From: an uncultured Bacteroides sp.
GTDB lineage: Bacteria; Bacteroidota; Bacteroidia; Bacteroidales; Bacteroidaceae
DNA length: 64,000 bases
Direction of reading: 5' to 3'
Assembly: GCA_947574505.1 (NCBI GenBank)
Contig: CANPJW010000001.1
Coordinates: 62,001 to 126,000, forward strand
The position numbers and the translations under genes were made by a program. The notes under the pieces are model-generated. The model had not been told where the DNA came from. It did not search any database and worked only from the letters and a program-made list of their open reading frames with translations. Below, in pieces: positions 27,035 through 36,157 of the stretch (positions are counted from its first letter, which is position 1; each line of letters starts with the position of its first letter).

Positions 27035-28066
27035 ATGTCCAAGATTCTTGTAATCTGCTTTTCATCCATCAATAATGTGGCAATGGCAATCCCGGTCATT
27101 CACTCATTGGCTACGCAATATGCCCAGCATCAAATCATGGTGCTGAGCATAGACACATTCTCCCCCTTATTCGAGAATGTGCCGGACAATGTTATTTTCC
27201 GTGGGGCAGATTTCAGAGGAGAACATGCCGGATTAATGGGTCTGGGATGGCTGTACAATGATTTAAAAGAAGAAAAATTTGATGCCGTAGCCGCTTTCCA
27301 GCCCACATTCCGCAGCCGTTTTCTTTGCTGGCGTTTTCGTCTGGCAGGCATAAAAGCAGCCCACATCAAGCAGAACAGGCGGGAACTGCAAAAACTGATA
27401 CGGCGGAAACATAAAATATATACAGAGCAAGACTCCTTTTTTCAGCGCTGTGCCCATACGCTCAGTCAGATAGGTTACCCCATCCGGTTAAGTTTCCTCT
27501 CCCTTTTCGGAAAGAATAAAGGCAATATTTCCAGCCTGGCTCCGTTAACCGGTGAGAAGAACCAAGAAACATGGATTGGAATCGCTCCCTTTGCAACACA
27601 TGTAGGCAAAATCTATCCGTTGTCAAAGCAAGAGCAGATCCTCAAACATCTATCTGCACGCGACCATACAAAAATCTTCTTATTCGGAGGCGGGAAAAAA
27701 GAAATCAAAGTATTGGAAGAATGGGCCCAACATTTCCCCAACGTCATCTCAACAGCCGGCAAACTAACCATAAATATGGAATTGGCCCTCATGAGCAATA
27801 TGGACGTCATGCTGGTAATGGATGCCGCCAATATGCACCTTGCATCATTAGTGAACATCCCGGTTGTATCCATTTGGGGGGCAACGCATCCCTGTGCAGG
27901 CTTTGCAGGATGGAATCAGTCTGCGGCAAACACAATACAGATAGACCTGCCCTGCCGTCCTTGTTCCTTATCCGGAGAAAAGCACTGTTATAGAAAAGAT
28001 TATGCCTGTCTGCAAGGCATAACTCCCGAAATGGTAATAGAACACATAAACAAAGTCATCAGTTAA
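27035..28066 (+). CDS. Glycosyltransferase family 9 (heptosyltransferase-like)
   Basis: Predicted to add a core sugar to lipid A-core from an ADP- or nucleotide-sugar at the inner membrane. A two-domain GT-B fold of 343 aa: N-terminal ILVICFSSINNVAMAIPVIHSL, and the C-terminal family motif MDAANMHLASLVNIPVVSIWGATHP. A Cys-containing tail CRPCSLSGEKHCYRKDYACL is typical of GT9. The next gene starts immediately at the stop. Heptose itself is not certain in these bacteria, so the donor is left open. Confidence 0.9.
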   Translation: MSKILVICFSSINNVAMAIPVIHSLATQYAQHQIMVLSIDTFSPLFENVPDNVIFRGADFRGEHAGLMGLGWLYNDLKEEKFDAVAAFQPTFRSRFLCWRFRLAGIKAAHIKQNRRELQKLIRRKHKIYTEQDSFFQRCAHTLSQIGYPIRLSFLSLFGKNKGNISSLAPLTGEKNQETWIGIAPFATHVGKIYPLSKQEQILKHLSARDHTKIFLFGGGKKEIKVLEEWAQHFPNVISTAGKLTINMELALMSNMDVMLVMDAANMHLASLVNIPVVSIWGATHPCAGFAGWNQSAANTIQIDLPCRPCSLSGEKHCYRKDYACLQGITPEMVIEHINKVIS

Positions 28067-28990
28067 ATGAAACAAATAAATCTCATATATTATTCCGTTT
28101 TCTTTTTGTGGTATTTGCTTTCGCTTCTACCCTTGCGATTCTTATATTTCATATCCGATCTTCTTTTTTATCCGCTCTATTATTGCATCCGCTACAGACG
28201 TAAAATCATACGCAATAATTTATCGAACTCATTCCCCGAGAAAGATTTAAAAGAGATTGTCCAAATCGAGAAACAATTTTACTCTTTCTTTTGCGACTAT
28301 ATAGTAGAAACGCTCAAGTTATTCTCCATTTCAAAAAAACAACTGATGAGAAGAATGACTTTTGAAGGACTGGACGAGATAGTGGAAAGCATGAACAAAA
28401 AGAACAAAGACTTCTGTTTTATCTATTTAGGGCATTATTGCAACTGGGAATGGATTGCATCCTTGCCTTATTGGATTTCCAAAGACATATCCTGCGGACA
28501 AATCTATCATCCACTGTACAATCAGGCTTTCGACAAACTATTTCTAAGATTACGCAACCAGTTCGGAGGCGAATGCATCCCCATGAAAACGACTTTGCGC
28601 CGCATCATTGAATTGAAACGGACAAAGCAAAAGGCAATTATCGGATTTATTTCGGACCAAGCACCCAAGTGGAACAGCATACATCACTGGACTGAATTTC
28701 TAAACCAAGAAACACCGGTTTTCATCGGTACGGAGAAAATAGGCAAGCAAGTGGACGCCTTGATTTATTATGCTGACGTAACACGGGTCAAAAGAGGATA
28801 CTACCACTGCCGGCTCAAACCATTGTGCGACACCCCCCGGCAAGTACCCGATTTTGAATTGACCGATTTGTTTACCCGAGAATTGGAACAAACAATAAAA
28901 GCGCATCCCCAATATTGGCTCTGGAGCCATAACCGCTGGAAAAGAACCAAAGAAGAGTGGCTGCGCAGACAACAGGAAGAAACTAAGTGA
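28067..28990 (+). CDS. Lipid A acyltransferase (LpxL/HtrB family)
   Basis: Adds a secondary acyl chain during lipid A biosynthesis at the inner membrane. An N-terminal membrane anchor (YYSVFFLWYLLSLLPLRFLY) is followed by the HX4E acyltransferase motif in GHYCNWEW and the conserved GFISDQAPKW. 307 aa is standard. It starts directly after the GT9 stop and overlaps the glf region; the operon order (GT9, acyltransferase, glf) fits lipo-oligosaccharide assembly. Confidence 0.92.
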   Translation: MKQINLIYYSVFFLWYLLSLLPLRFLYFISDLLFYPLYYCIRYRRKIIRNNLSNSFPEKDLKEIVQIEKQFYSFFCDYIVETLKLFSISKKQLMRRMTFEGLDEIVESMNKKNKDFCFIYLGHYCNWEWIASLPYWISKDISCGQIYHPLYNQAFDKLFLRLRNQFGGECIPMKTTLRRIIELKRTKQKAIIGFISDQAPKWNSIHHWTEFLNQETPVFIGTEKIGKQVDALIYYADVTRVKRGYYHCRLKPLCDTPRQVPDFELTDLFTRELEQTIKAHPQYWLWSHNRWKRTKEEWLRRQQEETK

Positions 28991-28992
28991 TT

Positions 28993-30099
28993 ATGGAAAA
29001 ATATGATTATTTGATAGTAGGTGCCGGTTTGTTCGGCGCCGTTTTTGCCCACGAGGCAAAACGAGTAGGTAAACATTGCCTGGTAATTGACAAGCGCAAT
29101 CATCGCGGAGGCAATATCTACTGTGAAGATATGGAGGGCATCCATGTACATAAATATGGTGCACATATCTTCCATACCGACAATAAAGAAGTGTGGGACT
29201 ATGTAAACAGCTTTGTCGAATTCAACCGATACACCAACTCCCCTTTGGCTTACTTTGACGGGAAATTATACAATCTTCCCTTCAACATGAACACTTTTTA
29301 TCAGCTGTGGGGAGTAAAGACTCCGGCAGAAGCCAAGGCCAAGATAGAAGAGCAACGTAAAGAATTTGACCATATCGCCACCCCCGCCAACCTGGAGGAG
29401 CAAGCATTAAAGCTATGTGGAAAAGACATTTACCATCGCCTTATCAAAGGTTATACAGAGAAACAATGGGGACGTTCCGCCAAAGAATTACCGGCATTCA
29501 TCATCAAACGTATTCCTTTCCGTTTCATTTATGACAACAACTATTTCAATGACAGCTACCAAGGAATCCCCAAAGGCGGATACAACGCCCTTATCGATGC
29601 GTTACTGGAAGGAACCGAGGTTCGTCTCAACACCAATTATTTCAGCAACCGCAATGAACTGGACGCATTGGCAGACAATATCCTGTTCACCGGATGCATA
29701 GACCAGTTCTTCGATTACCAATGCGGACATCTGGAATACAGAAGCCTGCGCTTTGAACATAAACAGCTGGAAACAGAAGATTTCCAAGGCAACGCAGTAG
29801 TCAATTATACAGAACGTGAGGTACCCTATACCCGAATCATTGAGCACAAGCACTTTGAATTCGGCACACAGCCCACCACTGTAATCACGTATGAATATCC
29901 CGATGATTTCGCGCCGGGCAAAGAACCTTACTATCCGATAAACGACAAGCGGAACACCGAAATGATGAGCCAATATAAAAAACTGGCCTCTGGGCGGAAA
30001 GACGTTTTATTCGGAGGCCGTCTGGCACAATACGCATACGCCGACATGGACGATACCGTAGCCGCCGCCCTCGCCTTATGCAAAAAGACATTTAAATAA
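28993..30099 (+). CDS. glf: UDP-galactopyranose mutase
   Basis: FAD enzyme converting UDP-galactopyranose to UDP-galactofuranose, the donor for Galf. The FAD motif DYLIVGAGLFGAVFAHEA starts at residue 5. KYGAHIFHTDNKEVWDYV, KGYTEKQWGR and LFGGRLAQYAYADMDDT are diagnostic. The ATG at 28993 is chosen over a GTG at 28987, which overlaps the upstream stop. Product 368 aa, normal length. A short terminator follows. Confidence 0.97.
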   Translation: MEKYDYLIVGAGLFGAVFAHEAKRVGKHCLVIDKRNHRGGNIYCEDMEGIHVHKYGAHIFHTDNKEVWDYVNSFVEFNRYTNSPLAYFDGKLYNLPFNMNTFYQLWGVKTPAEAKAKIEEQRKEFDHIATPANLEEQALKLCGKDIYHRLIKGYTEKQWGRSAKELPAFIIKRIPFRFIYDNNYFNDSYQGIPKGGYNALIDALLEGTEVRLNTNYFSNRNELDALADNILFTGCIDQFFDYQCGHLEYRSLRFEHKQLETEDFQGNAVVNYTEREVPYTRIIEHKHFEFGTQPTTVITYEYPDDFAPGKEPYYPINDKRNTEMMSQYKKLASGRKDVLFGGRLAQYAYADMDDTVAAALALCKKTFK

Positions 30100-30107
30100 A
30101 AGGAAAT

Positions 30108-30128
30108 CCTTGGACTCCCCAAGGTTTT
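30108..30128 (+). terminator. Short terminator after glf
   Basis: A 6-bp stem CCTTGG/CCAAGG with a 5-nt loop, followed by TTTT. It overlaps the -33 element of the next promoter. Confidence 0.5.
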
Positions 30129-30140
30129 CCGCTAAATTTG
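30110..30140 (+). promoter_or_regulatory. Promoter of the GT2/kinase/GT2 group
   Basis: TTG at 30110-30112, a 20-bp spacer and TAAATTTG at 30133-30140. The -7 element places transcription start past the ATG at 30138, which favours the ATG at 30183 for the following gene. Confidence 0.65.
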
Positions 30141-30182
30141 CATGATATTCCTAAATTGACAAACAACATAGATAACAAACCA

Positions 30183-30899
30183 ATGAAGTGCCTTCATATC
30201 ATAACACCCGTAAAAGATTCGATTGACTCCACGCTTGAAACCGTAAAAGCAATCATGGAATCGGATATTTTGGTTCCTTTCACTTATACTGTCTATAACG
30301 ATTTCAGCACGGAAGAAAATACCCATCGGCTGGAAGAGGCCGCCCGTCAATGGAATTTTCGTCTGGTCAACTTATCAGACCTGACCGACCACCCCTCTCC
30401 CAACTATCTACTGGTGTTACAAACAGCACAAAAAGAAGCCATCGAAGCAGATGCAGGATTACTGATTGTGGAATCGGATGTTATTGTCAAAAAAAACACA
30501 TTGCAATCACTATACAATGGAGCATTGCAACAGAAACAATGCGGAATTGCAGCAGCTGTGACAACCGATGAAAAAGGCGTAATCAATTACCCCTACCTAC
30601 ACGCCAAGGGACACGAGAATCAAGTGTACCCGGAAAAAAAGCATTGCAGCTTCTGCTGTTCACTACTCACCCCCGGACTGCTGAAAGCATTTGACTTTCA
30701 GACATTAGACCCAAGCAAGAACTGGTATGATGTGACCATCTCGCACGAGTCACTGAAACGAGGTTTCCAAAACTACCTGTTCACCACGTTGCCCGTATGG
30801 CACAGGCCCCATAGCAGCCGTCCGTGGAAACAACTGAAATACAAGAATCCTTTAAAATATTACTGGTTGAAATATACCAAAGGACTAGACAAAATTTAA
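30183..30899 (+). CDS. Glycosyltransferase family 2 protein
   Basis: Predicted inverting sugar transferase of the GT-A fold acting on core oligosaccharide. It starts MKCLHIITPVKDSID, contains YNDFS at the nucleotide-binding position and LLIVESDVIVK in place of a classical DxD (ESD). A CSFCC cluster and a basic C-terminus are present. 238 aa from the chosen ATG; an upstream ATG at 30138 would overlap the promoter. The kinase-like gene follows after 15 bp. Donor and acceptor are unknown. Confidence 0.82.
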   Translation: MKCLHIITPVKDSIDSTLETVKAIMESDILVPFTYTVYNDFSTEENTHRLEEAARQWNFRLVNLSDLTDHPSPNYLLVLQTAQKEAIEADAGLLIVESDVIVKKNTLQSLYNGALQQKQCGIAAAVTTDEKGVINYPYLHAKGHENQVYPEKKHCSFCCSLLTPGLLKAFDFQTLDPSKNWYDVTISHESLKRGFQNYLFTTLPVWHRPHSSRPWKQLKYKNPLKYYWLKYTKGLDKI

Positions 30900-30914
30900 C
30901 ACTATTATAATGAT

Positions 30915-31667
30915 ATGAGCAAGACAGAGCGTTTGTTTCATCCCCGCACCTTAGTGATTCACCCTGATTTCAAAAATCTGGAAGAATTTATAGTATCCAT
31001 TCCCGAACGTTTCCAAAGGAATGAAGGTACTGTTATTCACCAAGGGCGCAATGAATTGCGGAAAATGGAATACAATGGCAAAGAATATGTTATCAAATCC
31101 TTTCACAGCCCCCACCTTATCAACCGGTTTGTATATGGCATATTTCGTCCATCCAAGGCAAAACGCTCTTACGACCATGCAGAAATGCTGCTGAAAATAG
31201 GTGTAGGCACTCCGCAACCGGTGGGATATATGAATATACGTTCAGGGCTGCTGTTCGATAAAAGTTATTATATCAGCCTCCTCTCCACCTGCCCCTACAT
31301 TTACGACAACCTGTTCACACAGCAATTTGACTACGCCGAGGAAGTATTCCGCGCCATAGGCAAAGTGACCGCCCGTCTTCACGAACACGGATACGCCCAC
31401 AAAGACTACGGACGTGCCAACATCCTGTTTCAGAAAACTCCCAATGGCATAACAATAGAAATTGTCGATTTGAACCGGATGTACATCGGCCCCATAGATA
31501 TGAAGACCGGCTGCAAAAACTTTGAACGCCTGCCGGCAACTCCACAAATGCACCGATGGATGGCAGAAGAATACGCCAAGGCACGGAACTTTGATGTGGA
31601 AAAATGCTTTGAGCTCATGAGAGCCTATAGAAGCGTACAGCCGGGAAAAATAGATAACCTTTACTAA
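30915..31667 (+). CDS. Lipopolysaccharide kinase (WaaP/InaA-like, Kdo or core kinase)
   Basis: Predicted to phosphorylate a core sugar such as Kdo. The protein-kinase-like fold shows KEYVIKSFH (ATP Lys), a catalytic loop HGYAHKDYGRANILF with the HxD Asp and Asn, and VDLNRM as the DFG equivalent. 250 aa, no membrane segment. It sits between two GT2 genes in the core cluster. Substrate sugar is inferred from family knowledge. Confidence 0.85.
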   Translation: MSKTERLFHPRTLVIHPDFKNLEEFIVSIPERFQRNEGTVIHQGRNELRKMEYNGKEYVIKSFHSPHLINRFVYGIFRPSKAKRSYDHAEMLLKIGVGTPQPVGYMNIRSGLLFDKSYYISLLSTCPYIYDNLFTQQFDYAEEVFRAIGKVTARLHEHGYAHKDYGRANILFQKTPNGITIEIVDLNRMYIGPIDMKTGCKNFERLPATPQMHRWMAEEYAKARNFDVEKCFELMRAYRSVQPGKIDNLY

Positions 31668-31681
31668 AAACTAAATGCATC

Positions 31682-32581
31682 ATGAACATTATAGCCGTAG
31701 TTGTAACCTACAACCGAATGGAACTTCTGAAAAGAAATATTCGTTGTCTGCAACAAAACAAGCCGATATCTTCCATTGTAATAGTAAATAACGGAAGCAC
31801 GGACGGTACAACGGAATGGCTTGCCGCACAGGAAGGGCTGACAGTAATCAATCAGACCAATGTGGGCGGTGCGGGAGGATTCTATACAGGCATACAATAC
31901 GCTTATCAGGCGGGTGCCGACTGGATTTGGTGCATGGATGACGATGTATTTCCGCGGGCCGACTGTCTGGAACAACTCTTGCCGTATACCGGCAAGAAAG
32001 ATATCGGCATACTGGCCCCTCGCAGGTTGCTCGAAGGAGAAATATTCACCCATGACTTCCAGGCATACAACCTGAGCAATCCTTTTGTATCCATGTACAG
32101 CAAGAAACTGGCAGGACGGCACATCACCTCACCGACAGAAATTACGGGAACAGCTTTCGAAGGTCCGTTCATCCGCCGTGAAGTCGTTGAGAAGATAGGT
32201 CTTCCCAATAAAGACCTTTTCATTTTCTGTGATGATACAGATTACTGTCTCCGCACCATACGGGCAGGGTACAAAATACTCTATATACCTGATGCCCTGA
32301 TGGATAAAGAGAAATTCTTCTCCAACGACACATGGAATGAGCGAAGCAAGAAGAAAAAGTGGAAACGCTTTTACCAGATCCGTAATTCAACTTATTTAAA
32401 CCATCACTACGGACGCAACATAGCAGTGAAATATCTTCGCGGCTTCAACGGAGTAATGGGATATATTTTCATCGCGTTGTTCACCAGTCCGTTTGCAAAA
32501 GCCTATCAATGGAAAGATATACCCCGATTATGGAAAGCCTATTGCGACGGAATACATGAAAAACTTGGAATTATGAGTTAA
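31682..32581 (+). CDS. GT2 glycosyltransferase, galactofuranosyltransferase-like
   Basis: GT-A enzyme with the start IIAVVVTYNRMELLKRNI, then NNGSTDGT, NVGGAGGFYTGI and WCMDDDVFP. The GAGGF segment and DDDV are characteristic of the GlfT/rhamnosyl branch of GT2. With glf 1.6 kb upstream this suggests galactofuranose transfer. The 299-aa length matches single-domain members; the late FEGPFIRREVVEKIG and DDTDYCLR segments complete the fold. The Galf assignment rests on similarity and context. Confidence 0.83.
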   Translation: MNIIAVVVTYNRMELLKRNIRCLQQNKPISSIVIVNNGSTDGTTEWLAAQEGLTVINQTNVGGAGGFYTGIQYAYQAGADWIWCMDDDVFPRADCLEQLLPYTGKKDIGILAPRRLLEGEIFTHDFQAYNLSNPFVSMYSKKLAGRHITSPTEITGTAFEGPFIRREVVEKIGLPNKDLFIFCDDTDYCLRTIRAGYKILYIPDALMDKEKFFSNDTWNERSKKKKWKRFYQIRNSTYLNHHYGRNIAVKYLRGFNGVMGYIFIALFTSPFAKAYQWKDIPRLWKAYCDGIHEKLGIMS

Positions 32582-32655
32582 AAAACGGCAACGCTCTTAC
32601 CAGTTAATGTTTCATAATAAACTAGCATTTATATACTATATTTACAGAAAAAGAG

Positions 32656-32663
32656 TAAATTTG
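32656..32663 (+). promoter_or_regulatory. -7 promoter element inside the glycosyltransferase cluster
   Basis: TAAATTTG in the 227-bp AT-rich gap before the GT gene at 32809; no clear -33 element. It would give a leader of about 140 nt. Confidence 0.45.
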
Positions 32664-32808
32664 TTATATAATTAAATATCAGAATATTATGAGAAAACTA
32701 AGGATTACGTTATCTATTATAATGAGTTCAGAATAAAACAAATTCTTTTGACAATAGTATTAATTATCTCTAATATGACAGGTAGAAATCAATAATCATT
32801 GGTTATTT

Positions 32809-33720
32809 ATGAGCAATTTATTACTATCCAAAATAGGGCACGTTATATCCGAATTTCCTTTGGCTTTTAAACAAACGAAAGAAGTCAAATTATTCATGAC
32901 ATTGCTGGTAAAAAACGAAGAAGGGATGCTGGAAGAGAATTTACAGTTCCATAAAGCGATGGGAGTGGACGGGTTTATCATTACTGATAATAACTCCACA
33001 GACTCAACTCCGGACATTATCCGTAAATACAAACAAAAAGGGTGGATTAAAGAAGTGATAGAAGAAAAGGCTACCAACTATGAACAAAAGGACTGGGTAG
33101 ACCGTATGATTTGGAAAGCCAAAACCATTTATAAGGCCGACTGGATTATCAATGCCGATGCCGACGAATTATGGTATGCCCCTACCGGCAATTTGAAAGA
33201 TGAATTATATGCCACCAATGCCAATGTGCTGAATTGTGAAATGAGAAGTGTCTATCCTGAAGAAGAAAAACCCTTTTGGCAATGGGATAAGACTGTAAAA
33301 GCAGTAACCGAACCTGAAAAATATGACTTGTCACTCTATTCGCTGTTTGAGCGTCAGAACAAAAAAGTCATTCACCGGACTGCCGGTTACCTGCAAATTT
33401 CAATGGGAAACCATAAAGTAACCATGTTCCCACAAAACTCTGCCGACAGCCATATCCATGTATATCATTACAATATACGCGGCAAGCAGCAGTTTATGGA
33501 AAAGATGATAAATGGCGGCAAGCAACTGGAGCAACACAAGGGCAGACACGGAGGTCGCCACTGGCGCTACTTCTATCAGTTACATAAAGAAGGAAAACTA
33601 GAGGCTGAATATGAACGTGTTATCGGCAGTGCTTATTTTGAAGCACTTCGCAAAGACGGATTCATTATTCCGGATGTAACGATTCCTAATTTCTTTAAAA
33701 GATTAAAACCTGATATATAA
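32809..33720 (+). CDS. Glycosyltransferase family 2 (Glyco_tranf_2_4 type)
   Basis: Predicted sugar transferase with VKLFMTLLVKNEEGMLEENL at the N-terminus, ITDNNSTDSTPDII for nucleotide binding, and NADADELWYAP holding the DxD-like metal site. The His-rich SADSHIHVYHYNIRG segment is common in this group. 303 aa. Its stop overlaps the next ATG by one base (TAATG), so translation is coupled to the GT14 gene. Sugar specificity unknown. Confidence 0.88.
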   Translation: MSNLLLSKIGHVISEFPLAFKQTKEVKLFMTLLVKNEEGMLEENLQFHKAMGVDGFIITDNNSTDSTPDIIRKYKQKGWIKEVIEEKATNYEQKDWVDRMIWKAKTIYKADWIINADADELWYAPTGNLKDELYATNANVLNCEMRSVYPEEEKPFWQWDKTVKAVTEPEKYDLSLYSLFERQNKKVIHRTAGYLQISMGNHKVTMFPQNSADSHIHVYHYNIRGKQQFMEKMINGGKQLEQHKGRHGGRHWRYFYQLHKEGKLEAEYERVIGSAYFEALRKDGFIIPDVTIPNFFKRLKPDI

Positions 33721-34613
33721 TGAAACATGCATTTCTGATTATCGCCCACAATGAATATCCGGTACTGGAGGTACTACTTTCCATGTTGGACGATGAACGT
33801 AATGACATTTATTTGCATATTGACAAACGGGCTACAGAACTGTTTCAGCAAATAAAAAAAGTCAAAATGCAGAAAGCCGGCTTTTATTTAATAGAAAATC
33901 CCATCAAAGTATATTGGGGTGATATCAGCCAAGTACAAGTAGAATATCTTCTCTTTGAAACGGCCTTATCACACGGTCCCTATGCTTATTATCATTTATT
34001 ATCCGGAACGGATTTGCCCATAAAAAGCCAAGATTACATTCATGCTTTTTTCCAGCAGAATGCCGGTAAAGAATTTGTAGGCTTTTGGCAGGATGCCGCT
34101 CATCAGCGTGATTTGGAGCGCAAAGTATTCCGATACTATTTTTTTACAAAAAGGTTAAAAGATAAGGAACATCTGTTACATGGAATTACAGCATTAATCC
34201 GAAACCTCATATTAGCAGTACAGAAAATAAGCCATTATCGCAGAAAACAAACTTTTGAATTCAAAAAAGGAGGAAATTGGATAAGTATTACCGAAAACGC
34301 AGTCAAGTATCTATTACAATACAAAGAGATTGTATTAAATCGTATGAAATATACACTTTGCGCAGATGAAATATTCATTCAAACTATTTTATGGAACTCT
34401 CCTTTTCGAGAAAGAATGCATTGTACGAACAATGCCAATACCGGTAGTATGCGGGAAATTGACTGGGAGCATGGCAGCCCCTATATATGGCAAGACCATG
34501 ATTATCAGACGCTTATTAACTCTAATAAAATATTTGCACGGAAATTCAATTCAAACCAGATGGGAGTTGTCTACAAGATTCAAAAATTATATTTAAAACA
34601 AGTTCCCAAATGA
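33720..34613 (+). CDS. GT14 beta-1,6-N-acetylglucosaminyltransferase-like (core-2/I-branching)
   Basis: Starts MKHAFLIIAHNEYPVLEVLL and has DIYLHIDKRA, YYHLLSGTDLPIKSQDYIHAF and FVGFW, the pattern of the Branch/GT14 family. The C-terminal CADEIFIQTILWNSPF is the conserved acidic site. 297 aa. It overlaps both neighbours by 1 and 4 bp, showing a tight GT2-GT14-GT4 unit. It probably adds a branching sugar to the core glycan; GlcNAc is a family-based guess. Confidence 0.88.
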   Translation: MKHAFLIIAHNEYPVLEVLLSMLDDERNDIYLHIDKRATELFQQIKKVKMQKAGFYLIENPIKVYWGDISQVQVEYLLFETALSHGPYAYYHLLSGTDLPIKSQDYIHAFFQQNAGKEFVGFWQDAAHQRDLERKVFRYYFFTKRLKDKEHLLHGITALIRNLILAVQKISHYRRKQTFEFKKGGNWISITENAVKYLLQYKEIVLNRMKYTLCADEIFIQTILWNSPFRERMHCTNNANTGSMREIDWEHGSPYIWQDHDYQTLINSNKIFARKFNSNQMGVVYKIQKLYLKQVPK

Positions 34614-35788
34614 ATATACTATTTTATACTACCAATGAAGTTGCGCCACAATACGGAGGTGTTGAAAGAGTTACTGCTAATATTGCAAATGCATTAACTA
34701 CTTTTTATAATGTGAACTGTTACTCTGCCTATAAATACAACATTGACAAATCCTTTATTAAACAGCAATTCGTTAATACAATTAAAATCAATTCTTATCA
34801 CAATCTCAATAATTTAATCCAATTTATAGAACAAAATAAAATTGACGTCATTATTAATCAAGGAGAGCATAAGTTAACTAAGAGTTTAAGACTTGCTTTA
34901 AACCAGTCTCAAAACAAAAAATGCAAGCTAATGTTTGCACTCCACGTAAGTCCTGCCACGGAAATTAATTTCATCACCTTAGATAATCCTAAAAAAGAAC
35001 TAAAAGAAGGAAAGAACATTAGGAAAAACATCAGCAAATTTTTATCCTTTCCATATCAAAAGATAAGAAAAATAATAAAACTACCTATTTTATATAGAGA
35101 GTCATATCATTTTGCCGATAAGGTTATCTTATTATCTTCTCATTTCAAAAAGCCGTTTCTAGAATACTCTCATTTAAAAGATGATAGTAAAATAAGAATA
35201 ATCCATAATGCTCTTTCATTCCACTCTTTCTATGATTTAGCCAACTATAATCACAAAAAGAAAGAAGTACTTATTGTATCCAGACTGGAAGAAGAACCTA
35301 AAAGAATTTCTCTGGCTTTAAAGATTTGGAAGGAAATTGAAACAGACCATACTCTATCGGAATGGAAGCTAAAAATAGTAGGACATGGGAAAATGGAAAG
35401 CTGGTACAAAAGTCTAGTCATACATTATGGCTTACAACGTGTCTTTTTTGAAGGGACAAAAAATCCGGAACCTTATTATAATGAAGCTTCTATTTTTATG
35501 ATGACCTCATCTTTTGAAGGATGGGGGCTGACATTAACCGAGGCACAACAATATGGTTGCGTTCCTTTAGCTTTTCATAGTTTTGCTTCATTGACAGACA
35601 TAATAACAGATAAAGTCAATGGGTTTGCTATCCCCAATGATGATATATCACTATATATTAAACAGATGAAGCTATTGATGACAGATGAAAAGCTACGTAA
35701 ATCAATGTCTGCCAACGCTATTGAAAGTAGCAAGCAATTTTCCATCGAAATTATCATAAAGAAATGGATGGAAGTGATCAATGAATAA
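34610..35788 (+). CDS. Glycosyltransferase family 4
   Basis: GT-B retaining transferase. The N-terminal acceptor domain (FYTTNEVAPQYGGVERVTANIA) is followed by the C-terminal donor domain with VLIVSRLEEEPKRISLALKI, VGHGKMESWY, and EGWGLTLTEAQQYGCVP, the E-x7-E site. 392 aa. It is more AT-rich and Lys/Asn/Ile-rich than its neighbours, which suggests horizontal acquisition. It overlaps GT14 by 4 bp and is the last intact gene before a gene-free stretch. Confidence 0.9.
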   Translation: MNILFYTTNEVAPQYGGVERVTANIANALTTFYNVNCYSAYKYNIDKSFIKQQFVNTIKINSYHNLNNLIQFIEQNKIDVIINQGEHKLTKSLRLALNQSQNKKCKLMFALHVSPATEINFITLDNPKKELKEGKNIRKNISKFLSFPYQKIRKIIKLPILYRESYHFADKVILLSSHFKKPFLEYSHLKDDSKIRIIHNALSFHSFYDLANYNHKKKEVLIVSRLEEEPKRISLALKIWKEIETDHTLSEWKLKIVGHGKMESWYKSLVIHYGLQRVFFEGTKNPEPYYNEASIFMMTSSFEGWGLTLTEAQQYGCVPLAFHSFASLTDIITDKVNGFAIPNDDISLYIKQMKLLMTDEKLRKSMSANAIESSKQFSIEIIIKKWMEVINE

Positions 35789-35879
35789 TACTTTTATTTT
35801 TATCATACCAAATCAAAATTCTAATAATTCCATGCTCTCTTATATGCAATTACAAGATAATCAGCGCTATCCAAAATAA
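35781..35879 (+). pseudogene. Possible truncated glycosyltransferase start (32 codons)
   Basis: An ATG overlapping the GT4 stop (ATGAATAA) opens 32 codons beginning MNNTFIFIIPNQNSNN. The FIFIIPxxN pattern resembles the first strand of GT2 enzymes, and the overlap resembles other gene joints in this cluster. No continuation was found downstream. It could be the remnant of a deleted GT gene or a chance ORF. Confidence 0.3.
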
Positions 35880-36049
35880 AATTTCATACCGTCTTAACAT
35901 TATCCCCCCCCTTCAAAAAATCCTGGCTTCCTTTAGGATTCACCTGAAAAATCAAGGGGAGAACCTTTGTTCTTAAAGTATCATTTTATTCTTTGGATAA
36001 CATCCGAAAGTATTCTTAATATATCAGCTCACTAGAAAGTTCGGAACAT

Positions 36050-36157
36050 TTATACCCTCATGCCCTCACTACATATATAACAAGTTAATTATAAGATATT
36101 TATGTAGTGATGATAAAAAAAATTGCTCTCACTTATACCCTCATGCCCTCACTACAT
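36050..36157. repeat. 25-bp direct repeat pair with internal hairpin
   Basis: Identical copies at 36050-36074 and 36133-36157 contain TACCCTCATGCCCTCACTAC, spaced by 58 bp. In the spacer, TATGTAGTGA is complementary to the 3' end of the first copy and can form a 10-bp stem. Confidence 0.75.

Noticed and set aside
32690..32737. 15-codon ORF in the leader of the GT gene at 32809
   Set aside because: Too short and without context to be distinguished from chance.
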